32,166 nucleotides of DNA from Candidatus Nealsoniibacteriota bacterium (GTDB taxonomy: Bacteria > Patescibacteriota > Minisyncoccia > Minisyncoccales > PWPS01). The notes beneath the pieces are model-generated. The model was given only the letters and a program-made list of their open reading frames with translations, had not been told where the DNA came from and made no database searches. Made by a program: the position numbers and the translations under genes. The stretch covers positions 1 through 32,166 of the forward strand of contig PWNV01000016.1 in NCBI GenBank assembly GCA_003557645.1, read 5' to 3'. Of the stretch, positions 17,522 to 26,332 are shown in pieces. Positions within the stretch are counted from its first letter, which is position 1. Each line of letters opens with the position of its first letter.

Positions 17522-18453
17522 GTGAATCTAAGAAAAAGATTTATGTTATAGGGCATAATACCCCAGATACAGACTCTGTTGTTTCCGCTACGGTTTATGC
17601 ACGCTATTTGAAGAAGCAAGGAATGAACGCTTCTGCTCTTATAGCGGGAAAACCCAACACGGAAACAAAGTACGTCTTTTCTTTTATAGAAGAAAAACTC
17701 CCGAGAGTTCGGAAAAGTTTGAAAAATGAAAGTGTTTTCCTGGTTGATCACAATGAAATGGAGCAAAGTTTGGCAGAGGCTAAAAATGTTTATGGAGTAA
17801 TTGATCATCATCGCATTTCAGGACTTCGAACTGATCAACCTATTCTTTTTCGTGTTGAACCACTAGGAAGTACGGCAACTCTTATCTATAAGATGTTTAA
17901 AGAGCAAGGAGTAGAGATTGATAAAAAAGACGCAGCTCTTCTTCTGTCTGGAATTATTTCAGATACATTAAACTTAACATCAACAACTACAACCGAAGAG
18001 GATAGAAGCGCTCTAGAGCATCTTTCTGATATAGCGGCGATTGATACAGAAGATCTAGCCGAGAAGATGTTTGAAGCAAAATCTGACCTTTCCGGGAAAA
18101 GCATGCGAGATATTATTCTTGGGGACGCAAAAGAATATGATTTTGGAGGCAGAAGGGTCTGTATTGGAGTAGTGGAAGCGATTTCTTTATCATTTTTTGA
18201 TAATAACAAAAATCTACTTTTGAGTACTTTGTATGAAATTAAAAAAGAAAAAGGATTCGATTTCTTCTTTTTTGGCGCAATAGATATTTCGAATAACGAG
18301 GCAAGAATTTATTCTTCCGGAGAAGATGAAAGAGAAGCAGCAGAAAAAGCTTTTTCAAAAGAAGAGGTGGGGGATTTTATTTTCTTGCCGGGAGTTGTTT
18401 CCAGGAAAAAGCAGATCGTGCCACCCCTTTCTGAGATTATTACTAAGAGTTAA
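17518..18453 (+). CDS. ppaC: Manganese-dependent inorganic pyrophosphatase (DHH family)
   Basis: IYVIGHNTPDTDSVVSA; VFLVDHNE; GVIDHHRI; C-terminal SRKKQIVPPL. Confidence 0.95.
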   Translation: MSESKKKIYVIGHNTPDTDSVVSATVYARYLKKQGMNASALIAGKPNTETKYVFSFIEEKLPRVRKSLKNESVFLVDHNEMEQSLAEAKNVYGVIDHHRISGLRTDQPILFRVEPLGSTATLIYKMFKEQGVEIDKKDAALLLSGIISDTLNLTSTTTTEEDRSALEHLSDIAAIDTEDLAEKMFEAKSDLSGKSMRDIILGDAKEYDFGGRRVCIGVVEAISLSFFDNNKNLLLSTLYEIKKEKGFDFFFFGAIDISNNEARIYSSGEDEREAAEKAFSKEEVGDFIFLPGVVSRKKQIVPPLSEIITKS

Positions 18454-18459
18454 TTTATT

Positions 18460-20814
18460 ATGAAATATACTGTTACTTATGAAAAAATATCCTCCAAGGA
18501 CATTTTGCTTGTTGGTGGAAAAAACGCCTCCTTGGGAGAGATGATAAAGACACTTTCTAAAAAAGGAGTTTCCGTTCCTAGCGGCTTTGCTGTTACAACC
18601 GATGCTTATTGGGAGTTTCTAAAAGCAAATAATATCGAAAAGGAGCTAAGAGATATTTTTAAAAAATATAATCGTAAAAGCACGAAAAGTTTACGGGAGA
18701 CCGGCAAGAAGGCTCGGGAAGCCGTTATGAGAGGGAAGTTTCCGAAAGATATTGAAGAGGCAATTAGAAGTTCTTATCGAGAAATATCTCAAAAATATTC
18801 CAAAAAAAATATTAGCGTTGCTGTCCGTTCTTCTGCGGTTTGTGAAGATGCTCCTGACGCCTCTTTTGCCGGACAATTTGAAACTTTTTTGAATGTTTCT
18901 GGAGAAGATGAAGTTTTAAAATACGTAAAGGAATGTATTGCTTCTTCCTTTAATGATAGGGTAATTGCTTACCGAGAAGAAAAAAAAGTGCCACACTTTA
19001 AATTTGCGCTTTCTGTCGGGGTTCAAAAGATGGTCAGATCAGACCTATCTTCTTCAGGAATCATGTTTACACTAGACACAGAGAGCGGCTTTCGTGATAT
19101 CGTTCTCATAAATTCTATTTTTGGAATTGGAGAGATGATTGTTCAGGGCAGTGTTACTCCTGACGAGTTTTATGTTTTTAAGCCAACGCTTAAAAAGGGA
19201 TACCCAGCGATAATTCGCAAGGATTTAGGAAGAAAAGTAAAAAAGTATGTTTATGGGAAGAAAGGTGGACTAAAAGAAGAAAAAGTTTCAGAAAATCAGG
19301 CAACAAAATTTTCAATTACTGACGAAGAGATACTTACACTTGCAAAGTGGGCTGTGATTATTGAAAAGCACTATAAAAGACCGCAAGATATTGAATGGGC
19401 CAAGGACGGAGAAACTGGAGAGCTTTTTATTGTCCAGGCACGCCCAGAGACGATACACGCGCCTCGAAGAGGTAATAAATATTTTGAATATGAAATGGAA
19501 ACGCAGAAGAAGCCAATACTTACTGGTATTGCTGTTGGTGAGAAGGTGGGCAAGGGGAAAGTGAGAGTTATTAAGGACGTTAATGAAATTGAAAAATTTA
19601 AAGAAGGGGATGTTCTTGTAACAAAAATGACTGACCCAGATTGGGTGAGTATTATGCGACTTGCTTCTGCAATTATTACAGATGAGGGAGGAAAAACAGC
19701 ACATGCGTCTATTGTTGGTAGAGAACTTGGAGTTCCCACTATTGTTGGAACCGAAAAAGGAACAAAAGTCTTGAAGGACAAGATGATGGTAACAGTTGAT
19801 TGCACGAAAGGACTTAACGGAAGAATTTATAAAGGAGATGTTCCTTATTTAGTAAAAGAATATAATTTGGATAAAGTTCCGAGCACAAAAACAAAAGTAA
19901 TGCTTAATATCGGAACTCCCGAGATGGCTTTTCGTGCTTCGCATCTTCCTTCTTTTGGAGTTGGTCTTGCGAGGCTAGAGTTTATTTTAGCTGAGAAAGT
20001 TCGTGTCCATCCTCTTGCATTGTATCATTACGAAAAGCTTAAGGATAAAAAAATAAAGAATGAAATAAAGAAAATTACTATTGAGCATAGTGACAAGAAG
20101 GAACATTTTATCAAAGAGCTTGCCGAAGGAGTTGCCCAGATAGCCAGTGCAATTTACCCCAGAGAGGCCGTTATTCGTCTTTCTGATTTTAAGACCAACG
20201 AGTATCGTAATCTTGTTGGTGGGAGTCTTTATGAGGGAGAGGAAGCAAATCCAATGATTGGTTTTCGAGGAGCCTCACGCTATCTTAATGAAAAATTCTA
20301 TCCTGCCTTTCAGATGGAGTGTATGGCAATTAAAAGAGCGATAGAGGTTTTTGGGCTTTCAAATATTTCTGTGATGGTTCCTTTTTGTAGAAGCCTTGAG
20401 GAGGGGAGAGAAGTGAAAAAGAGGATCAGAAAGGAAGGATTGAAAAAAACAAAAATTTACGTAATGGCAGAGATTCCATCTAATTTAATTTTAGCAAAAG
20501 AGTTTGGTGCTATTTTCGACGGGTTCTCTATCGGAAGCAATGACTTATCTCAGCTTGTTCTTGGGGTTGACAGAGATAACGCTTTGCTATCAAAAAAGTA
20601 CGATGAAAATAATTTGGCGATAAGAAGAGTGGTATCTGCTTTTTTGAAAGAAGCAAAAAGAATAAACAAAACTGTTGGGATTTGTGGAGAGGCTCCAGCA
20701 ATAATTCCAGGATTTGTTGAGTTTTTAGTTGAAAATAAAGTTGATTACGTCTCAGTTAATCCAGACTCGTTTATACAGACGGTAAAGAAAATTAGCAAGA
20801 TAGAGAAGAAATAA
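18460..20814 (+). CDS. ppsA: Phosphoenolpyruvate synthase
   Basis: VGGKNASLGEM; VAVRSSAVCEDAPDASFAGQFETFLNV; GGKTAHASIVGRELGVPTIVG; IGSNDLSQLVLGVDRD; GICGEAP. Confidence 0.97.
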   Translation: MKYTVTYEKISSKDILLVGGKNASLGEMIKTLSKKGVSVPSGFAVTTDAYWEFLKANNIEKELRDIFKKYNRKSTKSLRETGKKAREAVMRGKFPKDIEEAIRSSYREISQKYSKKNISVAVRSSAVCEDAPDASFAGQFETFLNVSGEDEVLKYVKECIASSFNDRVIAYREEKKVPHFKFALSVGVQKMVRSDLSSSGIMFTLDTESGFRDIVLINSIFGIGEMIVQGSVTPDEFYVFKPTLKKGYPAIIRKDLGRKVKKYVYGKKGGLKEEKVSENQATKFSITDEEILTLAKWAVIIEKHYKRPQDIEWAKDGETGELFIVQARPETIHAPRRGNKYFEYEMETQKKPILTGIAVGEKVGKGKVRVIKDVNEIEKFKEGDVLVTKMTDPDWVSIMRLASAIITDEGGKTAHASIVGRELGVPTIVGTEKGTKVLKDKMMVTVDCTKGLNGRIYKGDVPYLVKEYNLDKVPSTKTKVMLNIGTPEMAFRASHLPSFGVGLARLEFILAEKVRVHPLALYHYEKLKDKKIKNEIKKITIEHSDKKEHFIKELAEGVAQIASAIYPREAVIRLSDFKTNEYRNLVGGSLYEGEEANPMIGFRGASRYLNEKFYPAFQMECMAIKRAIEVFGLSNISVMVPFCRSLEEGREVKKRIRKEGLKKTKIYVMAEIPSNLILAKEFGAIFDGFSIGSNDLSQLVLGVDRDNALLSKKYDENNLAIRRVVSAFLKEAKRINKTVGICGEAPAIIPGFVEFLVENKVDYVSVNPDSFIQTVKKISKIEKK

Positions 20815-20815
20815 A

Positions 20816-21784
20816 ATGTTTGATGTTATTACATTTGGCTCTGCGACTAAAGATATTTTTTTGCAAGTAGAGGAGGGGACAGTGATTGAAGGCAATAATT
20901 TCCTGACAAAAAAAGGAGTTTGCTTCTCCTTAGGGTCAAAAGTTAAAATTAATGACATCTATTTTACTTCTGGAGGAGCAGGAACAAATACGGCCGCAAC
21001 CTTCGCAAAGCAGGGTTTTTCCGTGGCGTATTGTGGAAAGGTTGGCAAGGATGGTGCTGGTGACAACATACTAAAAGAGCTAGAAGATTATCACATAGAT
21101 TCTCGTTTTATATCTTCAACGAAAAAAAGAGTCACCAGTCACTCTGTTGTTTTAAATGTTCCAAAACAAGATCGAACAATTCTAGCTTATCGGGGAGCCT
21201 CAGATTTGCAGACAAAAAAAGATATTTCTTTTAATGATTTGAAAGCAAGGTGGTTCTATCTTGGTCCTTTCTCTATTAATATGAAAGGTCTTTTTTATGA
21301 AATTATCAAGTATGCTCGTTGTTCTGGAGTCAAGACGATGGCAAATCCCAGTAAAGTTCAACTAAAAGATAGAAACATAAAAAAAGCACTTTTAGAAATT
21401 GATGTAGTCCTTATGAATCTTGAAGAAGCATCAATTCTCACGGGAATACCTTACAGCAAAGAAAAGAAAATTATTAGAGAAACAGTAAAACTAACAAAAG
21501 GAATAACACTGATAACAAAAGGGCGAAAAGGAGTTGTGGCATATGATGGAGACAGTTTTTATGAGGCAAAACCTGCAATTCCCACTGCCGTTGATCGAAC
21601 GGGCGCCGGTGATTCTTTTGGTTCTGGGTTTTTGTCTTCTTTTATGAGGGGGGAGGATGTTAAAAAGGGAGTTCAGCTTGGTATTGCGAACTCTACTAGT
21701 TGTCTTCAAAAAATAGGGGCAAAAAATGGTTTGCTTAAAAAAGAAAGTAGATATAAAAAGGTTAGAGTTCATGAATTTAATTGA
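20816..21784 (+). CDS. PfkB-family carbohydrate kinase
   Basis: GGAGTNTAATFAKQGFSVAYCGKVGKDGAGD; DRTGAGDSFGSGF. Confidence 0.92.
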   Translation: MFDVITFGSATKDIFLQVEEGTVIEGNNFLTKKGVCFSLGSKVKINDIYFTSGGAGTNTAATFAKQGFSVAYCGKVGKDGAGDNILKELEDYHIDSRFISSTKKRVTSHSVVLNVPKQDRTILAYRGASDLQTKKDISFNDLKARWFYLGPFSINMKGLFYEIIKYARCSGVKTMANPSKVQLKDRNIKKALLEIDVVLMNLEEASILTGIPYSKEKKIIRETVKLTKGITLITKGRKGVVAYDGDSFYEAKPAIPTAVDRTGAGDSFGSGFLSSFMRGEDVKKGVQLGIANSTSCLQKIGAKNGLLKKESRYKKVRVHEFN

Positions 21785-22610
21785 CACTTTAAAAGAGGCT
21801 CGAAAAAACAAATGGTCACTTGGCCAATTTAACTTTTCTACAGCAGATCAGCTACAGGGCATCGCTATGGCTGCAAAGGAAATGAATACTCCAGTTATTT
21901 GTGGAACATCAGAAGGGGAGAGCAGTTTTTTTGGAATAGAAGAGGCTGTTGCCATGGTACGTGCGATAGAGAAAAAAGAAAAAACAAAACTGTTTTTAAA
22001 TTTTTATCATGGAAAGGATGTTAATATCTTGAAAAAAGCGGTTGATAGTGGCTACGATATGGTTCATTTTGATGGATCGGGGTTGCCGATAGATGAAAAC
22101 ATAGAGCTTACTAAAGAAGTCGTTTTCTATGCAAGGAGAAAAAATGTATTAGTAGAAGGGGAGTTAGGGCAGATCTTAGGAAGCTCTGCAATGCACTTAA
22201 AAGGACCTAAGCAATCTACCTTGACTTCCATAGAAAAAGTTGTTAAATTTGTGGAACAGACAGGGGTCGATGGAGTTGCTCTTGATGTTGGCAATGTGCA
22301 TGGAATTTATGAAGAGATGCCGAGCTTAAGATTAGATAGGGTGAGCGAGTTACTTTCCTTTGTTGAGTGCTTTGTGGCTTTGCACGGTGGATCAGGAGTG
22401 TCGAGAGAGGATATCAAGAACGCTATTTTAAAAGGAGTTGTAAAAATTAACATTAACACTGAACTTCGATGTGCTTGGAGAAAATCACTAGAACAAGCAT
22501 TGGAAAAGGAAGGTGAAGTTGCTCCATATAAGATCCTTTTTCCCGCAAAAGAAGCGGTTAAAGAGAAGGTAAAGGAAAAAATTAATATCTTTAAATCATG
22601 TCCAAAATAA
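21771..22610 (+). CDS. Class II fructose-bisphosphate/tagatose aldolase-family protein (start taken at the internal ATG)
   Basis: LGQFNFSTADQLQGI; DGSGLPIDENIELTKEVV; VEGELGQI; GNVHGIY; ALHGGSGV; KININTELR. Confidence 0.88.
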   Translation: MNLIDTLKEARKNKWSLGQFNFSTADQLQGIAMAAKEMNTPVICGTSEGESSFFGIEEAVAMVRAIEKKEKTKLFLNFYHGKDVNILKKAVDSGYDMVHFDGSGLPIDENIELTKEVVFYARRKNVLVEGELGQILGSSAMHLKGPKQSTLTSIEKVVKFVEQTGVDGVALDVGNVHGIYEEMPSLRLDRVSELLSFVECFVALHGGSGVSREDIKNAILKGVVKININTELRCAWRKSLEQALEKEGEVAPYKILFPAKEAVKEKVKEKINIFKSCPK

Positions 22611-22789
22611 CCTTAGAAAAAGAAAAATGTATCGGCTGCGGGACGTGTATAGCAGTTTGTCCCGAGCATTTTGAAATGGGAGAAGATGGCTTTGCTAGGG
22701 TAAAAAATAGCGAGGCTGAAGAAGTGGGTTGTTCTGTTAATGCTGCTCAGAGCTGTCCGGTTCAATGTATTCACGTAAAAAGCGAGTAA
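22598..22789 (+). CDS. Ferredoxin (single 4Fe-4S type)
   Basis: KCIGCGTCIAVCPEHFEMGEDG...CP. Confidence 0.93.
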   Translation: MSKITLEKEKCIGCGTCIAVCPEHFEMGEDGFARVKNSEAEEVGCSVNAAQSCPVQCIHVKSE

Positions 22790-22791
22790 GT

Positions 22792-23472
22792 ATGGTTACT
22801 AAATTATTAGCAAAAAAAAGAGCAAATGAAAGTCCTGCAAGGCTTCGCCTAGATGGCCGATTACCCATAGTTTTGTATGGAGTAAAAAGAGAAAACATCT
22901 CGTTATCGGTTGACGAAAAAGATTTTTATAAATTATACGAGGAGGCAGGAGAGAGTACTCTTATCTCTCTTGAGATCGAAGGAATGAAGGAGAAACTCTC
23001 GGTACTTATCTATGATACCCAAAGAGACCCATTAAAAGGAAATATAATTCACGCTGATCTTTATGAGCCAGATTTGAAGGAAAAAGTAGAAGCGGAGATT
23101 CCTCTTGTTTTTGTTGGAGAATCTCCAGCAGTAAAGGATATGGAGGGAACCCTTGTTAAAAATGCAGATTCTCTTAATGTAAGCGCCTTACCACAAGAGC
23201 TTCCTCATGAAATAGAGGTTAACATCGAAGCGCTTAAGACTTTTGATGATGTAATTTGTGTGAAGGACTTGCAGGTTCCCTCCGGAGTAGAGATTATGCA
23301 GGACCCAGAATGGACAGTGGTGCTTGTTTCTGCTCCAACCAACGTAGAAGAAGAACTAGAAAAACCAATTGAAGAAGGTGAAGAAGAAACGGAGATAATA
23401 GGTGAAGAAAAAGAGAAGGAAGAGGAAGAAGAAAGTGAGGAGGAAAAAACAGAAGAAAAACAAGAGAAATGA
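22792..23472 (+). CDS. rplY: 50S ribosomal protein L25 (CTC form) with very acidic C-terminal tail
   Basis: AKKRANESPARLRLDGRLPIVLYG; SLEIEGMKEKLSVLIYDTQRDPLKGNIIHADLY. Confidence 0.92.
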   Translation: MVTKLLAKKRANESPARLRLDGRLPIVLYGVKRENISLSVDEKDFYKLYEEAGESTLISLEIEGMKEKLSVLIYDTQRDPLKGNIIHADLYEPDLKEKVEAEIPLVFVGESPAVKDMEGTLVKNADSLNVSALPQELPHEIEVNIEALKTFDDVICVKDLQVPSGVEIMQDPEWTVVLVSAPTNVEEELEKPIEEGEEETEIIGEEKEKEEEEESEEEKTEEKQEK

Positions 23473-24812
23473 AAAAAGCAGTTATATTAACAGTGATTTC
23501 GTTAGCGCTCTTTTTGGGAGGTGTTTTTGCTGTTCTTGCTAGCAGTAGCGACATGGAGGCTGAGAGAGCTAAGCTAGAAAGGGAGCTAGAGAGATTGGAA
23601 GAAGAGATAGCAAGAACAGAGAGAGGGCTCACAATTACCGAAGCTGAAAAGGAAAGCCTTCAGTATCAAATAAATCAGCTTCAAGGAGAGATTAGCCACC
23701 TAAGCGCACAAATACAGCGCAACAGAGTTGTTATTCAGAGGCTTGGTCTTCAAATCGAGGATACGAAAGGCTCGATTCAAAAGACTACGGAAAAAATTGA
23801 AAAATCAAGAGAAGAACTTGCTGAAACACTTCGAGCATTAAATGAAGAAGGAAGAGTCTCTACTTTGGAAAAGTTATTTAGAGAAGATGATCTTTCTTCT
23901 TTCTTTGGGAACTTGCAGGCACTTGAAAGATTGTCGGAGGAAACAAAAGGAATACTTGAAGAAGTAAGGCAGTTAAGATCCAATCTAAAAGGGGAGAAAG
24001 ATTACCTAGAAGACACAAGAGCTGAGACAGAGCAGATAGCACGAATTCAGGAAATGCAAAGGCAAAAGGAAGAAGCTGCCAGAGCAGAGAGAGAACGACT
24101 TTATGGTTTGACTGAGGCAGAGTATCAGAAGCAACTTGAAGAAAAGAAAGAGTTAGAGGCAAAGGCGGAGGAAATAAGGAATAGAATATTTGAGCTTGTC
24201 GGTTTACCCGATGAAGTGGATGCTCCTACTTTTGAAGAAGCATATGGAATTGCTCGATGGGTTAGTCAAGTAACGGGAGTGAGGCCCGCCTTTATCTTAT
24301 CAATAATACAACAGGAATCAGCTTTAGGCAGAAACGTAGGACAGTGTTATCTTGCTGACACAACAACGGGAGCTTCTGTTCATATTCATAATGGGCAAAG
24401 ATACAGTAATGGAATTCATCCTACACGAGATATTCCTCCGTTTTTAACTATTACCAGAGAGCTTGGAAGAGATCCTCTTAGGACTCCTGTTTCTTGTCCG
24501 CTTAGTATTGGTTTTGGTGGGGCGATGGGACCGGCTCAATTCATTCCTTCAACATGGCAGATGGTACGTGCAGAAGTTACAGGGATTCTTGGATACGAGC
24601 CTGATCCTTGGAAAATAAGAGACTCCTTTATGGCCTCAGGTGTACTTTTAAAAAGGAACGGTGCTGCTCCTCAAACAAGACAAGCTGAGTGGAATGCTGC
24701 AATGAGATATTTTTCTGGAGGAACAACAGATTCCAGATTTTTTTGGTACGCTGATCAAGTGATTAATAGAGCAGATCAATTTGAGAGAGATATTGGTATT
24801 ATGCTTCAGTAG
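23469..24812 (+). CDS. Secreted coiled-coil protein with C-terminal lytic transglycosylase domain
   Basis: Signal peptide MKKAVILTVISLALFLGGVFAVLA; EnvC/CwlO-like coiled coil; ILSIIQQESALGRNVG and GGAMGPAQFIPSTW. Confidence 0.88.
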   Translation: MKKAVILTVISLALFLGGVFAVLASSSDMEAERAKLERELERLEEEIARTERGLTITEAEKESLQYQINQLQGEISHLSAQIQRNRVVIQRLGLQIEDTKGSIQKTTEKIEKSREELAETLRALNEEGRVSTLEKLFREDDLSSFFGNLQALERLSEETKGILEEVRQLRSNLKGEKDYLEDTRAETEQIARIQEMQRQKEEAARAERERLYGLTEAEYQKQLEEKKELEAKAEEIRNRIFELVGLPDEVDAPTFEEAYGIARWVSQVTGVRPAFILSIIQQESALGRNVGQCYLADTTTGASVHIHNGQRYSNGIHPTRDIPPFLTITRELGRDPLRTPVSCPLSIGFGGAMGPAQFIPSTWQMVRAEVTGILGYEPDPWKIRDSFMASGVLLKRNGAAPQTRQAEWNAAMRYFSGGTTDSRFFWYADQVINRADQFERDIGIMLQ

Positions 24813-24814
24813 TA

Positions 24815-25894
24815 TTAATCTAAAATATCTTTATACTTTTCACGCTCTTCTTCTTCACGAAGAGCGTTTATTATATCATCTAGATCACCGCTTAATACTT
24901 CTTCTAACTTATACCAACTTTTTTCAATTCGGTGGTCAGTGATTCGGTTTTGCAAAAAATTATAGGTTCTTATTTTTTCTGAGCGCATAGCACTTCCGAT
25001 CTGTAGTTTTCGTGTCTTTTCCTCTTTTGCCTGTTTTCTTTCTCTTTCCTTCTCCATGATTCTTGCCTCTAAAACTGAGAGAGCTGTTTCTTTGTTCTGT
25101 TGCAAACTTCTTTCATTTTGCGAAGTAACCACTATTCCTGTGGGATTATGTAGTATTCTTACAGCGGTTTCTCTTTTATTTACATACTGTCCTCCAGGGC
25201 CAGATGATTTGCATGTTTCAACTCTTAGATCTCCTGGGTTAATTTTTACTTTTCCTTTTTTGGGTTCGGGAAGAACTGCCACAGAAACAGTAGAGGTATG
25301 AACTCGACCACCTTTTTCTGTTTCAGGAACTCTCTGTACCCGATGAACGCCTGCCTCATAACGCATCAAGGAGTAGGGATTGCCATTCTTCATTTTAAAA
25401 ACCAAAATCTTATAACCACCTTGCTCAGTTTTGTTTTCTTCAAGTATCTTTACACTAATCTTTTTTTTCTCTGCGTAGCCGGCGTACATATTAAACAAGT
25501 CTTTCACGAAGAGTGATGCTTCATCTCCTCCTGCACCTGCTCTTATTTCAATGATGGCTGTTTTTTTATCAATATCATAGTCGGCTCCTCCTTCCTCTTC
25601 TTTTTCTGCTATAAGGTGCTTCATCGATCTTTCTGCCTCTACCTCTGCCTCTTCAAGGCGAATATTTTCTTTCGTTACCAAAGAAAGAAGCTCTTTATCG
25701 CTTTCTGATTTTAGAATAGATTTATTCTCTTCTATCTTGCTTCTTATTTCATCTAACTCTTTTTTCTTAGCAAGAATGTTCTCCAAGCTTTTTTTCTTTT
25801 CTCCAATCTCTTCCCAGCTATCAATCTGTTCCGGTGAAGACAACTTCTCCATTAACTCGTCATATTCTTTCTTTATTTTCTCTAGCTTTGACAT
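24815..25894 (-). CDS. prfA: Peptide chain release factor 1
   Basis: HRVQRVPETEKGGRVHTSTVSVAVLPE (PxT-type RF1 recognition motif) and SSGPGGQYVNKRETAVR. Confidence 0.95.
   Translation of the reverse strand: MSKLEKIKKEYDELMEKLSSPEQIDSWEEIGEKKKSLENILAKKKELDEIRSKIEENKSILKSESDKELLSLVTKENIRLEEAEVEAERSMKHLIAEKEEEGGADYDIDKKTAIIEIRAGAGGDEASLFVKDLFNMYAGYAEKKKISVKILEENKTEQGGYKILVFKMKNGNPYSLMRYEAGVHRVQRVPETEKGGRVHTSTVSVAVLPEPKKGKVKINPGDLRVETCKSSGPGGQYVNKRETAVRILHNPTGIVVTSQNERSLQQNKETALSVLEARIMEKERERKQAKEEKTRKLQIGSAMRSEKIRTYNFLQNRITDHRIEKSWYKLEEVLSGDLDDIINALREEEEREKYKDILD
24842..24867 (+). terminator. Candidate terminator hairpin for the plus-strand gene, located inside the 3' end of prfA
   Basis: ACGCTCTTC-TTCTTCAC-GAAGAGCGT followed by TTATTATAT; only 2 nt separate the convergent stop codons. 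Confidence 0.45.
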
Positions 25895-25922
25895 AAATAA
25901 AAACCCCTTAAAGGGGCTTCTT
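25895..25922 (-). terminator. Hairpin plus U-tract between rpmE and prfA (terminator or attenuator)
   Basis: Reverse strand reads AGCCCC-TTTAA-GGGGTTTTTATTT immediately before the prfA ATG. Confidence 0.55.
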
Positions 25923-25936
25923 ATTTTTATAGTAGG

Positions 25937-26146
25937 TTACTTTTTCTTTTTTGCCATTCTTTCTTTGAATTTTTCTACTCTACCCATAGAGTCAAGAATC
26001 TTCTTTTTCCCAGTATAAAAAGGATGACAAGCAGAGCAGACTTCTATCTTGATAGAATCGCTTGTAGAACCTGTTACGAAAGAGTTTCCGCAAGAGCAAG
26101 TTACCTTAGCTTTATCGTTGTATTTTGGGTGAATATCTTTTTTCAT
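25937..26146 (-). CDS. rpmE: 50S ribosomal protein L31
   Basis: [28 protein letters not shown]...[25 protein letters not shown]. Confidence 0.96.
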   Translation of the reverse strand: MKKDIHPKYNDKAKVTCSCGNSFVTGSTSDSIKIEVCSACHPFYTGKKKILDSMGRVEKFKERMAKKKK

Positions 26147-26172
26147 ATCTTTTTAAATTATTTGATAATCCT

Positions 26173-26205
26173 ATCATACCAAAATGTCTTTGATAAATCA
26201 AGAGC
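26173..26205 (-). promoter_or_regulatory. Predicted promoter for rpmE
   Basis: Reverse strand reads CTCTTGATTTATC...TATGAT (TTGATT-17 nt-TATGAT). Confidence 0.6.
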
Positions 26206-26273
26206 TTTTACTTGGCGCTTGTAAAGGAATATACTAATTTTAATGTTAGGTATAAAAACTACTTTTAAAAGGA

Positions 26274-26304
26274 CTCTTGATTTATTCGTAAATAGTGCTA
26301 TATT
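26274..26304 (+). promoter_or_regulatory. Predicted promoter for rpsB-tsf
   Basis: CTCTTGATTTAT...TATATT (TTGATT-16 nt-TATATT). Confidence 0.65.
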
Positions 26305-26332
26305 GTAGTGGATTTTCCTAAAAAATAAAAAA

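Noticed and set aside
19371-19805. 144-aa minus-strand ORF inside ppsA
   Set aside because: Shadow ORF within a highly conserved PEP synthase gene.
23340-23472. GAA-rich low-complexity stretch as a DNA repeat
   Set aside because: It is explained by the Glu/Lys-rich C-terminal tail of L25.
24815-25894. Alternative genetic code (UGA as Gly), as in some CPR lineages
   Set aside because: TGA ends several genes at expected C-termini (hydrogenase, enolase, acs), often in ATGA overlaps, and no in-frame TGA interrupts conserved proteins. RF1 alone does not imply recoding.
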